Positions 23,436-36,143 of a DNA stretch of 64,000 nucleotides are shown piece by piece. The notes beneath the pieces were generated by a model. It searched no databases, was not told the DNA's origin, and worked only from the letters and a program-made list of their open reading frames with translations. The stretch comes from Chenopodium formosanum (lineage: Eukaryota > Streptophyta > Magnoliopsida > Caryophyllales > Amaranthaceae), in assembly GCA_024500155.1 (NCBI GenBank), contig CM044877.1, forward strand, positions 80,274,501 to 80,338,500, in the 5' to 3' direction. Both the position numbers and the translations under genes were made by a program. The number at the start of each line of letters is the position of its first letter. The stretch's first letter is position 1.

Positions 23436-26400
23436 ATGTTGTCTAACAAACTACCAATTACAACAACTATAATCCTCTTAATTATATTTATTTTTCCTAA
23501 TTATAACTTTGCTTATTATCACAATCTTCCAAAGAGTGAAAATAATAATAATGGTGGATCTTCTTCTTTATTTACACTTCCTTCAAACTTTCTCTTTGGT
23601 ACTGCTTCTTCTGCATATCAGGTTTTAACTCCCTCATTCCTCAAAACTTTTTTTTTTAGAATTTATTTAATTATGTTTTTTTTTTTATTTATTAAAATTC
23701 ATGTAATAATTATTATTAGCATGCATGCCCTTTTTGATGCATGACTATAATAAATCACCTTGTTTTCAAGCTAAATATAATGTTTTTTTTTTCCTCCTTC
23801 AATTTCAGTATGAAGGTGCCTACTTAGTTGATGGTAAAGGGCTCAACAATTGGGATACTTTCACTCATAAGTCAGGTTAATACCGTATTCTATTATTCAT
23901 AAACGAACTACTTTTTTAGTTTTTTAATAGGTAAAGAAAAGGGTCCTGTCGAACTTAAACCTCTCACAAATCAACCTAACCAATTTAACTTTAGGTCTAT
24001 CATTAGAAGCCGGGGAAAGGGTAAAAGATGTGAGTTGCACACAAACGGCATTATTTCTACTAAATTAAGCCAGACTTGGTACTTCATACAAATGCTTGAG
24101 ATTAAAACCTCTTATATACACCCGGGTACACATAGATCTAGGTGCATCGAAATTTTTTTTTGCTCATTTTAATTTTTGAAATGAGTAAACAAATTATTAA
24201 ATGAGCAAAATTGTCTTTTGGTGCACCTTAGAGGCTTACACCTTGCAAGTGAATAATAAAAAAATAATAAAGGGTTTCAAAAGGAATTTTCCCAACTTTT
24301 TACACTTTTAAGGCTTGTGAATTGTGATGATGAAAATGAAAATGAAAAATATATTTGGATTTTTCTTTTTTTTTTAAAATTTTTTTTTTTTAATTTTGTA
24401 TGCTCTTATAATACATCATGGGCCCTGGTTGGGCCCCCCATAGGCCCATAATTCAACAAGAGTCTTAATCCATCATCATATAACTTTGTCTAAAAGAAAT
24501 TATACTTTTTTTTTTCAGTATAAATTCAATTTTAAGGTCAAATGGTGCAAAAAAAAAAAAAAATAAATAAATAAAGAACAGAGGAAGTACGAGATATTTT
24601 GTGTAATATTAATAAGCGAGAATAAAATTTGTATTAAAGTAAGGCTATATATGATATTTTGAGTAAAATTACCATGTATTATAAATATATTATACGTAGT
24701 ACATGGTTTGATCATGTACATAATTGCCGAACAATCTAGTTTCATCACTTTATTTGGTGGTGCCCTTGACAAGCTGAAACATAATTTGTGACAAGAAATA
24801 TAATTTGATGATTTTTTTGTTAAGAGAACGACATATACAGATATAATGATGGGACTTGTAACATGGAATATGGAAAATGAGCTGATTTAAATTATTTGAT
24901 GCTTTGACAATAATATTTGGAAATTTCATGTCAATGCAAACAAAGGCTGTATTCGTTTGTTTGAGTTACTCATTAATTGTTTTAGCGTTTTGTAAAAGAG
25001 TGTGTAAAATGATCGATAAGGACATTTTAAAATAATTTATTGGTATTGGTAGTAAATTTGAGGGTCATTCGATGTTTCTTACAATTCTACTCTCAAACCT
25101 ACTCTTGTTTCTTTGTTTTACAAAAAGATTTTCTCCTAAACGTTGCAATTTTATTTATTTTTTTTTTTTCACTTGAACAGGAGGGATATTAGACAAGAGC
25201 AATGGAGATGTTGCGACTGATCACTACCACCGATATCTGGTAAAATATTACTGAATCGGTAAAAATAATTTCATTTTATTAATTAATACTTGACAAATGA
25301 CAATTTGATAATGCATAAGATAAGATTATAAGTTTTTGAATGCTCAATATGATTAAAATTTATTAAAAATAATACAATCCTACAATTACAAATTTACAAT
25401 AATTATTTTGGGGTCACAATATAAAGAAATTTAACCAACTTAAATTTTAACAAAAAATTGTAACAATATTTAATTTACAAATATTCTGAAAACAAACAAG
25501 AATCATACGTAGTAATTGAATTTTCTAACTCGGAATTTTAACAAAAAATTGTAACAAGAATCAAAGGAAATGTGTATAATACTACGAGTATTGTTAAAAG
25601 AAGATAGCGAAAGTGCATGCATATGACGTGGCCCTTTATTTTTCTTACCTTTATAATACAGAGTAATAAAAAAATAAAAAAATAAAAAAAAAAAACGTGT
25701 GCTTCTTTGCCCTTTTGTCTAATACTGCGTAATATATACTCCATAATATGTGAAAATTGACATTTGTTTTGGACAGTCGACAACTCGACACCCCATATAA
25801 ACTTATATAAGCATGCTGCCAAATTTAGTAAATAAGCATTGGGACCATACTCTCTTGCTTGATCGATCCACAAAAATAAACAACAAACTATACTAATCAC
25901 GAGTACGTGAAAAAAATATACATGTCCAAAAAAATTTCGCTTTAAAAAATGGGTAGTTTATTTAGTGGGTAGATGGTTTTTTTCGTTGATATGGTCCTTT
26001 GATTTCTAACATGGTTAAGTACCTTGTGGTAAAATAGTAAATGCTTCGGGACACAAATGAAAAGATTGATTGGTGACAATAACAATACAATCTAGCTAAT
26101 CAATGTTCACCTTGGCGAAACAGGAAGATGTAGAGCTGATGGCTGATCTCGGACTCAACAGTTATCGTTTCTCGATATCTTGGGCTAGAATTTTACCAAG
26201 TAAGCTCATGTTTATACTCTATAGTCTAACATAAAAACAGCTTACAGGTAGTTCTAAAACTGATCATTGTCACTCAATTTACGTATGTAACAGAAGGAAG
26301 ATATGGTGTCGTCAATTTAGCAGGCATCAGATTTTACAACCAGCTCATTGACACTCTACTCGCTAAAGGTTTGTTCTAAGATACAAAACTGTAACAAACA

Positions 26401-28755
26401 TTTTACCTTTTACTTCGGCTAAGTAAACTCATCCGAGTTTTTTTTACTTCCGTATGAGCAAGGGATTCAGCCTTTCGTGACACTGAGCCACTATGACATC
26501 CCTCAAGAACTCGAGGACAGATATGGCGGATTGCTTAGCTCTGAAATACAGTAAGCACATATGAAGCATGAAACCAATTATGCATTATTCTTCGAAACTA
26601 AAACATTGAATAAGTTCAGAATCCTTAAGTGCTTCGAAATGAGAAGAGTACTGAAATATTGATACTTGCAGGAAGGATTTTGAATACTACGCGAATATCT
26701 GCTTCAAATACTTTGGGGACAGGGTAAAATACTGGGTCACCTTCAATGAGCCGAATGTTAATACTATTTTTGGGTACCGTACTGGTGAATACCCACCAAA
26801 CCGGTGTTCAGGCTTATTTGGAAACTGTTCAAAAGGAGATTCCGAGAAAGAACCCTTCATTGCAGCTCACAATGTTATCCTTGCTCATGCAGCTGCTGTA
26901 AACCTGTACAGAACCAAATACCAGGTAACGGTAATTGGAAACTATGCACAAGAATCTGTAACTGCTTTATTAGTACGAAGAATATGAACTTGTTGTAATA
27001 AAATTGCTGAGTACGACTAGTCAGTAAATTTTAATCAGCAATACATATACCAGCTATGTTAAGCATGAATATAACAGCACAAAACAGAAAGTACTTTTCC
27101 TGAGCTAACAAACCTGCTTTGGTTTGCAAAAAATTATTTACAAAAATGTGATTAATATTGTAAAACATGCAGGAAAAACAAGGAGGTATAATTGGGATTG
27201 TTGTTAGTGCCGTATGGTATGAGCCTATCAGCAACTCGCCATTCAACAAGTTTGCAGCTGAAAGAGCTCAGTCTTTCTTCATGAATTGGTATTCTAATCA
27301 CTTCTGTCAGAAATCAAATTACTCTTGCATATATTTAGAAAAGGGACTAAATGATAAGCACCTTTTTGTGCAGGTTTTTAGATCCAATCATGTATGGAGA
27401 TTACCCAGCAGAGATGCGAAAGATTCTGGGACCAATTTTACCAAGATTTTCAAAGAACGAGAAGAGGATACTAGATAAAGCACTTGATTTCATTGGTATC
27501 AACCACTACACTAGTTTTTATGCCCAGGACTGCATGTTCACAAGGTGTAAATCTGGACCTGGAGTTACCTGGACTGAAGGTGCATACCTGAGAACTCCAT
27601 ATAAAGAAGGCATCCTTATCGGTGAACCAGTAAGTAATCTTAACCTCGCTCTTTTTTTACTTAGATTAGATAGCAGATAAGAGCCAACAGATTGTCATAA
27701 GCTCAAATAAGGGCAATAAAATTCAAATCAAAACAAAGAAACAATAGGCTGTAGATCTTAACATACTACGTTCTTGGGTGACTATATCATCGTGTTTTTC
27801 ATTTCAATTTGATACAGACAGCAATGGATTGGTTGTACATCCACCCTCAAGGAATGGAAAAAATGGTTACCTATGTGAAGGACAGATACAATAATACACC
27901 CATGTTCATAACAGAAAACGGTAAGCTGGTGAAGATCGTAGTAATTCGAGGAGCCATTCCAATGCATTTTTGTGTCTTAAGTCAATTCCTTACTAACACA
28001 TAAAATTCTATCTGTCAGGGTTTGTTCAAGAAAGCAATTCAAGTACTAGTGTCGCCGAACTACTGAATGATTCCAAGAGAGTGGAATACATGGCTGGTTA
28101 CCTGGATTTACTCCTAAGTTCTATCAAGTAAGTCAGCAGTTCAATCTATAAAGGAGAATGAGCTTCACTTTCATAAACAACAACAACAAAGCCTTAGTCC
28201 CAAAATGATTTGGGGTCAGCTAACATGAACCATCATAAGGAATTGTACGATATAAAGAAAAGGACAAAGCCTTTGTCCCAAATGAGCTTCACTTTCAAAC
28301 TAAAAGAAAAAATCTTCTGATTCTTCTCTATTACTCCACCTTAAACGTCACATTGTCCTTAACCCTCATAATTTTGGATTCACCACAATTTCACTAAAAT
28401 CACCATAATCTATTTCTGTTTCAGAAACTCTGACAAATTTTTCCTGACATTTGATGATATCTGTGACTATTTTTTTGAATGGAAAATTTTGTTGAGGCAA
28501 CTAATTTTGCATCTCATACTCCTTATGAACAGGAAAGGAGCAGATGTTAGAGGATACTTTGCATGGTCATTGCTTGACAACTTCGAGTGGTTATATGGAT
28601 ACACCAGAAGATTTGGGCTATATCATGTTGATTATAATACATTGAAGCGAAGTCCAAAATTATCAGTTGCTTGGTACAGAAATTTCATTGCCAAGCATAG
28701 AACACAGACAATAATGAAGCGGGGTAGAGGTGAAGATGTCTTACAATCAACTTAA
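23436..28755 (+). CDS. Glycoside hydrolase family 1 beta-glucosidase, secreted
   Basis: Twelve exons: 23436-23621, 23809-23875, 25181-25239, 26124-26199, 26294-26368, 26463-26550, 26672-26924, 27173-27288, 27374-27629, 27818-27920, 28019-28127, 28533-28755. All borders are GT/AG and the phases close on a 536-aa protein, normal for plant GH1. Residues 1-26 (LPITTTIILLIIFIF core) are a signal peptide. The barrel opens with PSNFLFGTASSAYQ. The acid/base Glu is in TFNEP (E210) and the nucleophile in FITENG (E425); WSLLDNFEW closes the glycone pocket. It should act in the wall, vacuole or ER pathway, hydrolysing beta-glucosides. The overall look is that of the group with Arabidopsis BGLU46-type enzymes (monolignol glucosides), but the substrate cannot be read from sequence. 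Introns 2 and 11 carry transposable elements. Confidence 0.93.
24113..24242. mobile_element. MITE with CCCGGGT-containing left end, copy 2 (in GH1 intron 2)
   Basis: It begins TATATACACCCGGGTACACA, has TGCTCATTT and AAATGAGCAAAA inside, and ends with GGTGCACCTTAGAGG then TTACACC. This is the order and words of the copy at 21070-21204. The right terminus is eroded. Confidence 0.5.
28174..28280 (-). mobile_element. Short retroposon with 17-bp target duplication (in GH1 intron 11)
   Basis: The perfect direct repeat AATGAGCTTCACTTTCA occurs at 28157-28173 and 28281-28297 and brackets a 107-bp segment. On the minus strand the segment ends GGCTTTGTTGTTGTTGTT, a simple-repeat tail typical of plant SINEs or truncated LINEs. 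It also contains the widespread plant repeat word CCCCAAATCATTTTGGGAC. The long perfect duplication indicates target-primed insertion, probably recent. Confidence 0.75.
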
Positions 28756-28953
28756 GACTTCTAACAGAGGAATACATAAAAACATCATAAAGAATAATCT
28801 TAGTACTCAGACACCTTGTACCTATGTCTTACCAGTGAAGAATGACATATCTGTATCCATATCGACGTTTGTAAATGTCAAAGTAATAAAGGTCAGAGAA
28901 TCAAGAAAGCGGAAAGGTGGTAACTGATAAGCCTTAACATCTTTCGCCCACAA

Positions 28954-29201
28954 AGTCGCAGGTTTGATTCGAGTCAAGGGATACCAGGTTATGGGATAGG
29001 TTGTATTCAGTGCCTGATACAAGTTGTAGACATTTGTATAAGGCATCTACATCCGACTACATGAATACATCATTGCTAGTCGCAGGTTTGATTCGAGTCA
29101 AGGGATACCAGGTTATGGGATAGGTTGTATTCAGTGCCTGATACAAGTTGTAGACATTTGTATAAGGCATCTACATCCGACTACATGAATACATCATTGC
29201 T
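28954..29201. repeat. Exact tandem duplication, two 124-bp copies
   Basis: Copies at 28954-29077 and 29078-29201 begin AGTCGCAGGTTTGATTCGAG and end CATCATTGCT; I found no difference between them by reading. GCAGGTTTGATTCGAG resembles a tRNA-type box B, and GGTAACTGATAAGC upstream (28919) could be a weak box A. The unit may be the body of a SINE-like sequence that was duplicated. Confidence 0.9.
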
Positions 29202-29943
29202 ATCACGCCATAAACGTATACTTGGTATATGAAAGTAACAGTTAATATTATACTTCTAAAAAGTCGTACCAAGCTACCAATACGGCTGTATGGTTTATGT
29301 TACTTGAGCTCTTCATTTCAACGCGACACTAGGACACACGCAGGACAGTTGGACCTTTCAATCTTTCATTATCATGAATCTTTCTTAAAGGACCTGCCCT
29401 TTTCAAGGCGCAGGGGACAAATGTTTTTAGGACCATACATGATAATTATGGTACAGGTGTATAATCATGAAGCAAGCAACTACTACATTTAGCTAATAAC
29501 ATCAAAGTAGAGTGGTTTAATTTAGCTAATATTAATTCAACTTTCCCAAGATTAAATATAGTATGTTTTGATTGGATATTTGATGGGTTTGAAGAGACAA
29601 CATGATGGCTCAGTCCACCTAGTATAACTACAACATTAACCATGGATTCTTTGCCTTAATTTAGTCCATTAATGACATATAGGTGTCTAAATTTAGAGAA
29701 AAAGTAGCACTATTACATGGAATCTGGGAGCAGTAGGATGGATGAGAGATGGGTGGGCTTAAAGTTGATTTTATCAGGCCATTAACCGGCCAAGAAGGAA
29801 TTTCCCGAGGAGGCGGGAAAGATAAGGGGATGCCAACCCACAAGGAAACCCGTCTATTTAGACTGATAGCTAGATCCTTATTCAGAAAACCACCACAATA
29901 CCCAACACGTTAGGATAGTAAAAATTTAGCTTCTAACCTCATA

Positions 29944-30035
29944 CTACCTCTGTCCCTTATTATTTGCACCATTTGACCTAAAAAGCTCTCATAAAAAGTG
30001 GGCCCATGGTGCAAACAAAAAGGGACGGAAGGAGT
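29944..30035. mobile_element. Stowaway-like MITE (92 bp)
   Basis: The ends CTACCTCTGTCCCTTATTAT and AAAGGGACGGAAGGAG are imperfect inverted repeats with TA on both flanks. The inner arms GCACCATTTG and the reverse of CATGGTGC also pair. Confidence 0.75.
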
Positions 30036-31124
30036 AATTAGGAGGTGAGAGCTGTACGGCTGTACCACTACGCTTACACTGCCATACTGTAACAGATTTT
30101 GGGGTCGCTGTTCCGCCAAACCCTGTAGCAGATGGCACCAATGAAATTCACGTTGTGAATAATAGCCGATAAGGTAAAGAATAGGACTGATTTGCTAGTT
30201 GTAAGTCATCAACACTTCACAACCACCATTGGTTAATCAAGTTTCTGTTTCAACTCATATCTTCATAGGTTGATATAGTCCATTTAATTATTATCCTAAA
30301 CACCGAAAATGGCAAAAAAAAAAAAAAACAATCATTGGCCTATCAAGTTCTCTATCAAGCAATGAAAAGGACACCATAAAAGGCAAAAACAAATCATTCT
30401 CTAGATTACATCAAGCAGTACATAAATTTTACTCACCACACAATTATACATCAGCAGTATACTAAGATAATACTTCGTATATTAATATGATCCACCCAAC
30501 AAAAAGTACTTGTCAATCATCAGCTATAAGGTGATGCGGGTTTCACATGCATCATGTGCCAAAGTTTTGACGCTAAAAACTTCATTACACTATATTGCGA
30601 TTTGCAGAACTACTCGGCAAAAAAGCCTCCTACATCCACAGATGCGTGATAACACGGATCTTATCATCTTGCTTATACATAAGCTGGTAAATGCTACACG
30701 GTTAATGGTCAGTTCTATTATCACCAGCAATTCAAATTTGAAATCTATAAATATAGGTTGCATCAGTTTCATGTTACAAGTTAACTGTTACTACTCAAAA
30801 ATGGACAGAAGAAACTACAATTTCATCTGAAAGTGCAGTCAGAGAATTTTTCAATCTCTTTACGAAATTTAACATTAACAAAGCTTATTAAGTTCGGAAA
30901 TCAGACCTTAATCCAGAAGAACTCTTAAATGCAGATCTTCAGAGAAATTCCATATCATTCAGAAATGATTCAGAATTTTTCTGATTTGCGCTTCACAATC
31001 TTCAGAGGCAAGGTGAAGTGCCTGTGCCTTGTCCCGTTCTGTATCTTAGCAGTTGATGGATACTTCAGTAGTTAATTGCTTGCATCGCTTTTTAGATGTC
31101 GAAAATGTGATTTAAAAGGAGCCC

Positions 31125-31210
31125 TTTGTTATGGGCCTTATGGCACGCAATGATTTATCCATTAATGGAGCTGCTATACATCTGTACCGAAGAAAATATC
31201 ATGTATCAAT
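31125..31210 (+). pseudogene. Relic of a GH1 beta-glucosidase exon
   Basis: CCCTTTGTTATGG, then GCACGCAATGATTTATCC and GGAGCTGCTATACATCTGTA, then CCGAAGAAAATATCATGTA, lines up base for base along most of its length with the end of exon 7 of the neighbouring GH1 gene (26850-26926, coding IAAHNVILAHAAAVNLYRTK). It would read roughly NDLSINGAAIHLYRRKY, with small insertions breaking the frame. No other exon of that copy was found nearby. Confidence 0.6.
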
Positions 31211-31893
31211 GATAAAAACACTTAGGCAAATTTTGGCTAATGAAGGGATCTGTTCAATTTAAATTTGATCAGAATGGACTGCCTTAACATATCTTAAGCT
31301 AATTACTAGGCTAGATCTGGTGAGCGGAAGGAACAACAACAAAAAAAAAAAATTCTCAACAAACTCGTTAAGGTTGTGGAACTAATATCCTGAAATTTAT
31401 GCAAGAATTATAAAAACATTGGGCAAGGGGCATCACAGTGGTCTCCTAATTGTTTTATGTTAGCATAGTTCTTTAGGCTAATATGCATGTAGTTTATGAC
31501 TTATGACTCATGAATTCAAGACATAACGGCGAAAAAGCTTTTAGCAAGGAACTTGCCCCTGAACAGATACAGCAAGAACAGGCTGACAATACTTTAGAGT
31601 GTGGACATGTGGTTTATGTTGGAAAAGTCAAGAAAATTAGAGAAATTTGCTAGTATAATTTTAGACTTTTAAATAAAACTGGGTGTACATTAGTAATTGT
31701 ACTCCGGTAATAAAGTTAACCTAAAGTGATCAAAAGTTACCTCAATATAAATAAAAGTTACCTATGTTTTATTGATAAAGGTGCTCTTTCTAAGAGTAAA
31801 AATTAAATACTTATGTCTGAAGGGTAAATATATCAACCTTATAGAATTTATCTCATGGCCTATATACATTAAAATTATAAGTAGTAAGTAGTA

Positions 31894-31984
31894 CTACCTC
31901 CGTTAATTATTATGTGCAACTTTGGAATATTTTATATCTCACAAATAATACCCCAAAGTTGCACATAATAATTAACGGAGGTTG
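31894..31984. mobile_element. Stowaway-like MITE, family shared with 52897-52996 (copy 1)
   Basis: The ends CTACCTCCGTTAATTATTAT and ATAATAATTAACGGAGGTTG are inverted, with TA flanks. The arms extend inward to CAACTTTGG and CCAAAGTTG. The loop TATTTTATATCTCACAAATA is also present in the copy at 52897. Confidence 0.85.
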
Positions 31985-32454
31985 TATTAGATTTTAAGTT
32001 AAGCATGTTAAAAGCTACGCGATAACTAATAGTTCGATATACACTAATTTTATTGTGAACAGGGCGTACACAAAATTTTTTGAATTTTTTTTTTAAAAAG
32101 AACCCTTGGGTAAATCTCTTTGGCAAGTCAAATCAAAGATATCTCCAAGTATAACTAAAAGGGTTCTCCTTGATTTTTCCTTGGCTCAAGAACTCCATTA
32201 GAACCACCACTAACATTCTTTCGGCCCTTAGAAAGTAAACTTAACAATTATTGTGTGTGATAGTTGTACCAAAGGTCCAAAGTTAAAGAAGTTTGCTAAG
32301 AATAACTAGGACACATTAAAGGTTCTACAGCATAGATACTGATCAGAGGAGAAAGTTAAAGAGTGTGTATAAGAAATAGACTAACCTGGATTACAGCTCT
32401 GTATTAGAATTTCTTCATTGTGATTAAAGAGGGCACATGAGTCACAAAATAATC

Positions 32455-35400
32455 TCATCTCCACCACGGCGACCCAGCATTGTAGATATGCTCACCGTTG
32501 TCCCAAGAGATTTGACAAGCTTGAAGACCAATAGCAACAGTGGGTTCCTTTCCATGCAAAGCAATCCAATTATCAATAGCAATATTTTTTTCATCCTCAC
32601 TAGTATATTCTTCTTTACATTTTCCAAGAGGATTAATGTTTGGGGTGGCTTTTTCTGCAAGAGAAGCTGGCATGTACATAGAATCACCAATTATAGGTGC
32701 CCCACAAGCAGCAAATTGTGCTCGAATCTGCGCAGGAATATAATCGAATATTTAACTACATATAGTTTCTTGACGGTTAACCACACGTCTAATGAAATTA
32801 CCCAGAAAAGAAGCAAAAACAAGAGCAAGAGCAGAAGGAACAGAAACAATTGCATAAGAAATTCAATAATAATACAACAGACAGACACGAAATCACATAT
32901 TCACATGTACTAAACAATGGGATATAGAAGGGCAAGCAAACAGACAGCAAAAAAGCAAAATTATATAAGAGTAACATGAATAAGAAAAATGCACATGTTC
33001 TCTGTAAAAAGATAAAGCCTCTCCACATTGTAGGGGTTCAGCTACAATTCTACATACATCTCAAATTTCCAAACCATTCCAAAAGAAGATTATGTTGTAA
33101 CCATTATTTAAACAAAGGTACCAAAATGATCACATTTTGGAAAAATTTCACCACTTAAATGGATCAGTAATATGAATATGTTACAACAAAATTCTCCACC
33201 AACGGCCAACTGATGAGAAAGATTGCTATGAATCAATAAAACTTAAGACAAAAAAATAGAAAACGAAGAGAAAAAGAGCATGAATTGGATAATTAATTTG
33301 GAATTACAGAATATAAAGGATAGTCTGGCTTCCAAGAGGCTTGATTCTCTCACAATGAACAATCTAAAATCTACAGAAAACTCTCGTCAATTTTCAACTT
33401 CCTTTCTTTCCCACTGATTTGATTTATTTATACCCATCATCTTCTTCTTCGACCCACTAATAACTGAATAATAACACTTCTACGGTTCTACCTAAGATTA
33501 AATTCGCAATTTCTTTTAGATTTTTAACTTCCAACGTAGTGACTAGAAGTTCAATATTATATTCAACAAGAAACGGTCAATGAAGTTCAATATTTTCACA
33601 AGCAAAAATTGCAACAATGATAGCCGAGTATTTGAGAAGGAGGCATTTGAAAGGCTAGAATTGATGAGAAAAACAAAAGGTACCAATTAAATAATATTAT
33701 TATGATCGCAAGTCAAAGTAATAGGTAAATTAGCATATACTATATGGCGATCTATGATTATTTAACTTTTCTTGATTAGATTAGAAAATATGCTAAGACA
33801 TGAGTTGATGAGTATGCAAGATTTTGAGTTGGCATGAAGCTCAGAGGCAGATCCAAACTCAAGCTCAGTGTATTTGAGAGATTAAATGCAAATACAAATT
33901 CCCAGCACTATATTTACACTAAATTTGTTGCAACTTCACAAGTGCGACCAGTAACGTAGCAGTTTCCATCTACTTCAAAATACTTTTACACGCACTTGTA
34001 TCACTTACCTGGTGAGTCCGGCCAGTCAAAAGGTCAACAGTACACTCGTAAGCCAAATTCTCTACAGGCCATCCACAGTCTTCAATTTGATACTTTTCTC
34101 TGATGGAAGAGTTCGGCCAAGGAACTTCCTTACAATCCAATACTTCCAGCTGGCATAAGAGCCATCTATCAATATACTCTGCAACAGAAAAACTCAGCAC
34201 ATTTATTATGACAAGTGCAGGAGGTCCTCTCTTCAGTTGAGTACAAAATATGCACAGAAACCCTATTACTAAAATTCTTTTACCTACAACATGATAGTTA
34301 GGATGGGTCAAACAACTTATTAAATGCAATGAACAATAACTGTTCGCTGAAATATTTCCTGAGACTGAGGTACAAAGCTATCCCAAAGTATCCACAAAGA
34401 ATCCCATCTATCTAATAATCCCTTTGTCCCACATTTAAGTTAACATCTAATTTTTGTGCAGAATTTAAGGAGGGTAAAACAGAGGAGAAAAAAGTGGGTA
34501 GTTGGCTATGTGACCCAACTTTACAAATAAAGAAAAATAACTTACATAAAATGATACTGATTTAATAGTAGGACACCGAACATCCAAAAATGGAAGATGT
34601 TAACTTAATTGTGGAGTAGCCAGTAACGGTAATTAAGTTATATGCAATTTTGCATGGAAAGTTAGATGGAAATGTCCATGGTAATGATACCAGGACAAGG
34701 CAAAAAGGCCAAGGTAAGACATAGGAAGGCATCTTAAGACATGATGATTAAGGATCAAGGATGGACCAAGGCATAAATGAGATGGTTCCGAACACCAAGT
34801 AGGACTCCCGGGGTCCTTTGGGAATCCCAAAAAGCACCTCGGTGTATTCTACATGAAATTGAACCCATTTTAGAGGCATTGGGATCCAATATCAAAAATT
34901 CACATAATTGTAGGGACGCATCTTGAGGTCATATAATGTTTTTTGAACCATATACGAACTTATTTGGCCACACATAAAAGCCCGTGGTGATCTATAGCCA
35001 ATGGAAAGAGGCGTACACAAAAACAACAATATTGATTGTTTAAAGGCAAGTGGACAGCTCCAAACCACTAAAATGGACTCCCGAGATGTTATAGGGTCTA
35101 TGGGAAACACCTCAATCTCTTTCCTTTTTGGGTTCAAAAAGTCTAAAATTGTCCAATAATGAAGGCTATAATCCATGCTTTTGGACCAATTTCGGAGGTT
35201 TCGAGACCCGGTATCAAAAAATCTCAATATTGTAGGAGATCATCCCGGTCATATAATGTTGTTTGGAGACATATATGATCATTAGTTGGTCACATAAAGG
35301 CCCGTGGTGGCATTTAGTTAATTAAGAGAGGCATGTATAGAAATGACTACATTGACGGTTTAAAGGCAAAGCACTCCAACCACCCAAATTAATCCCTAGG

Positions 35401-36094
35401 TGTCGTGGGGTGCATGAAAAGAACCCCGGTCACTTTTCTTATTAAGTATATAATTATATTCATAACTTCCACTACCACTCAATACCACTTGGCTCACCTC
35501 TCTAAATGGTAATGAGTAGTGACAAAAATTTACAAAGAACAACACTTTCTTGGGGAAATAATTGCAGTTCTAAAAACATAGCCCTAAGACTTTTATTACT
35601 ACTGCCAATTTGCAACCATTAATTACAACCATACTTTCCATATATTCAAGAATGATTACCTTCTGATATAAGTCGTGGAGCAAAATTAAAAGGACGCATG
35701 TAATGGGTATATATTCCACGAGGTACTGGTGCTGCAGCAAGTGCAAGGTAGAGCTTCTTAACCATTTTATCCTGATATTCACACACAAAGGGCTATATTA
35801 ATATAAATTTATATAGATAGATAATAATACAGTAACACTTCAGAGCAAACAAAGATGATTGTTCTGGTGCTCCAGTAGCATGGACATAGAATTGCTGGGG
35901 ATTTGCTGGACTGGAAGCTTAAACCACTTTCTTGTTACTAAAGTGTGCGTCATCTAGGATAATTTGTATAATCTCATCATCTAAAAGATTTCATAGACTT
36001 ACTCTAATCTTTTTATGAAAAGTTGAGCAGTACTTCTTATTTCTGGCCAACACAACACTGCAAATGAGCCACAATTATTACAGAACAACTTTCA

Positions 36095-36143
<49 letters not shown>

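Larger units (their letters stand above)
28756..32454. other. Intergenic region between the GH1 gene and the PUS6-like pair
   Basis: Contains the 124-bp tandem duplication (28954), MITEs at 29944 and 31894, and a GH1 relic near 31135. The open frames at 29229-29492 and 30510-30830 show no family features. The last part, adjacent to 32455, is probably 3' UTR of the upstream-transcribed synthase. Confidence 0.6.
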
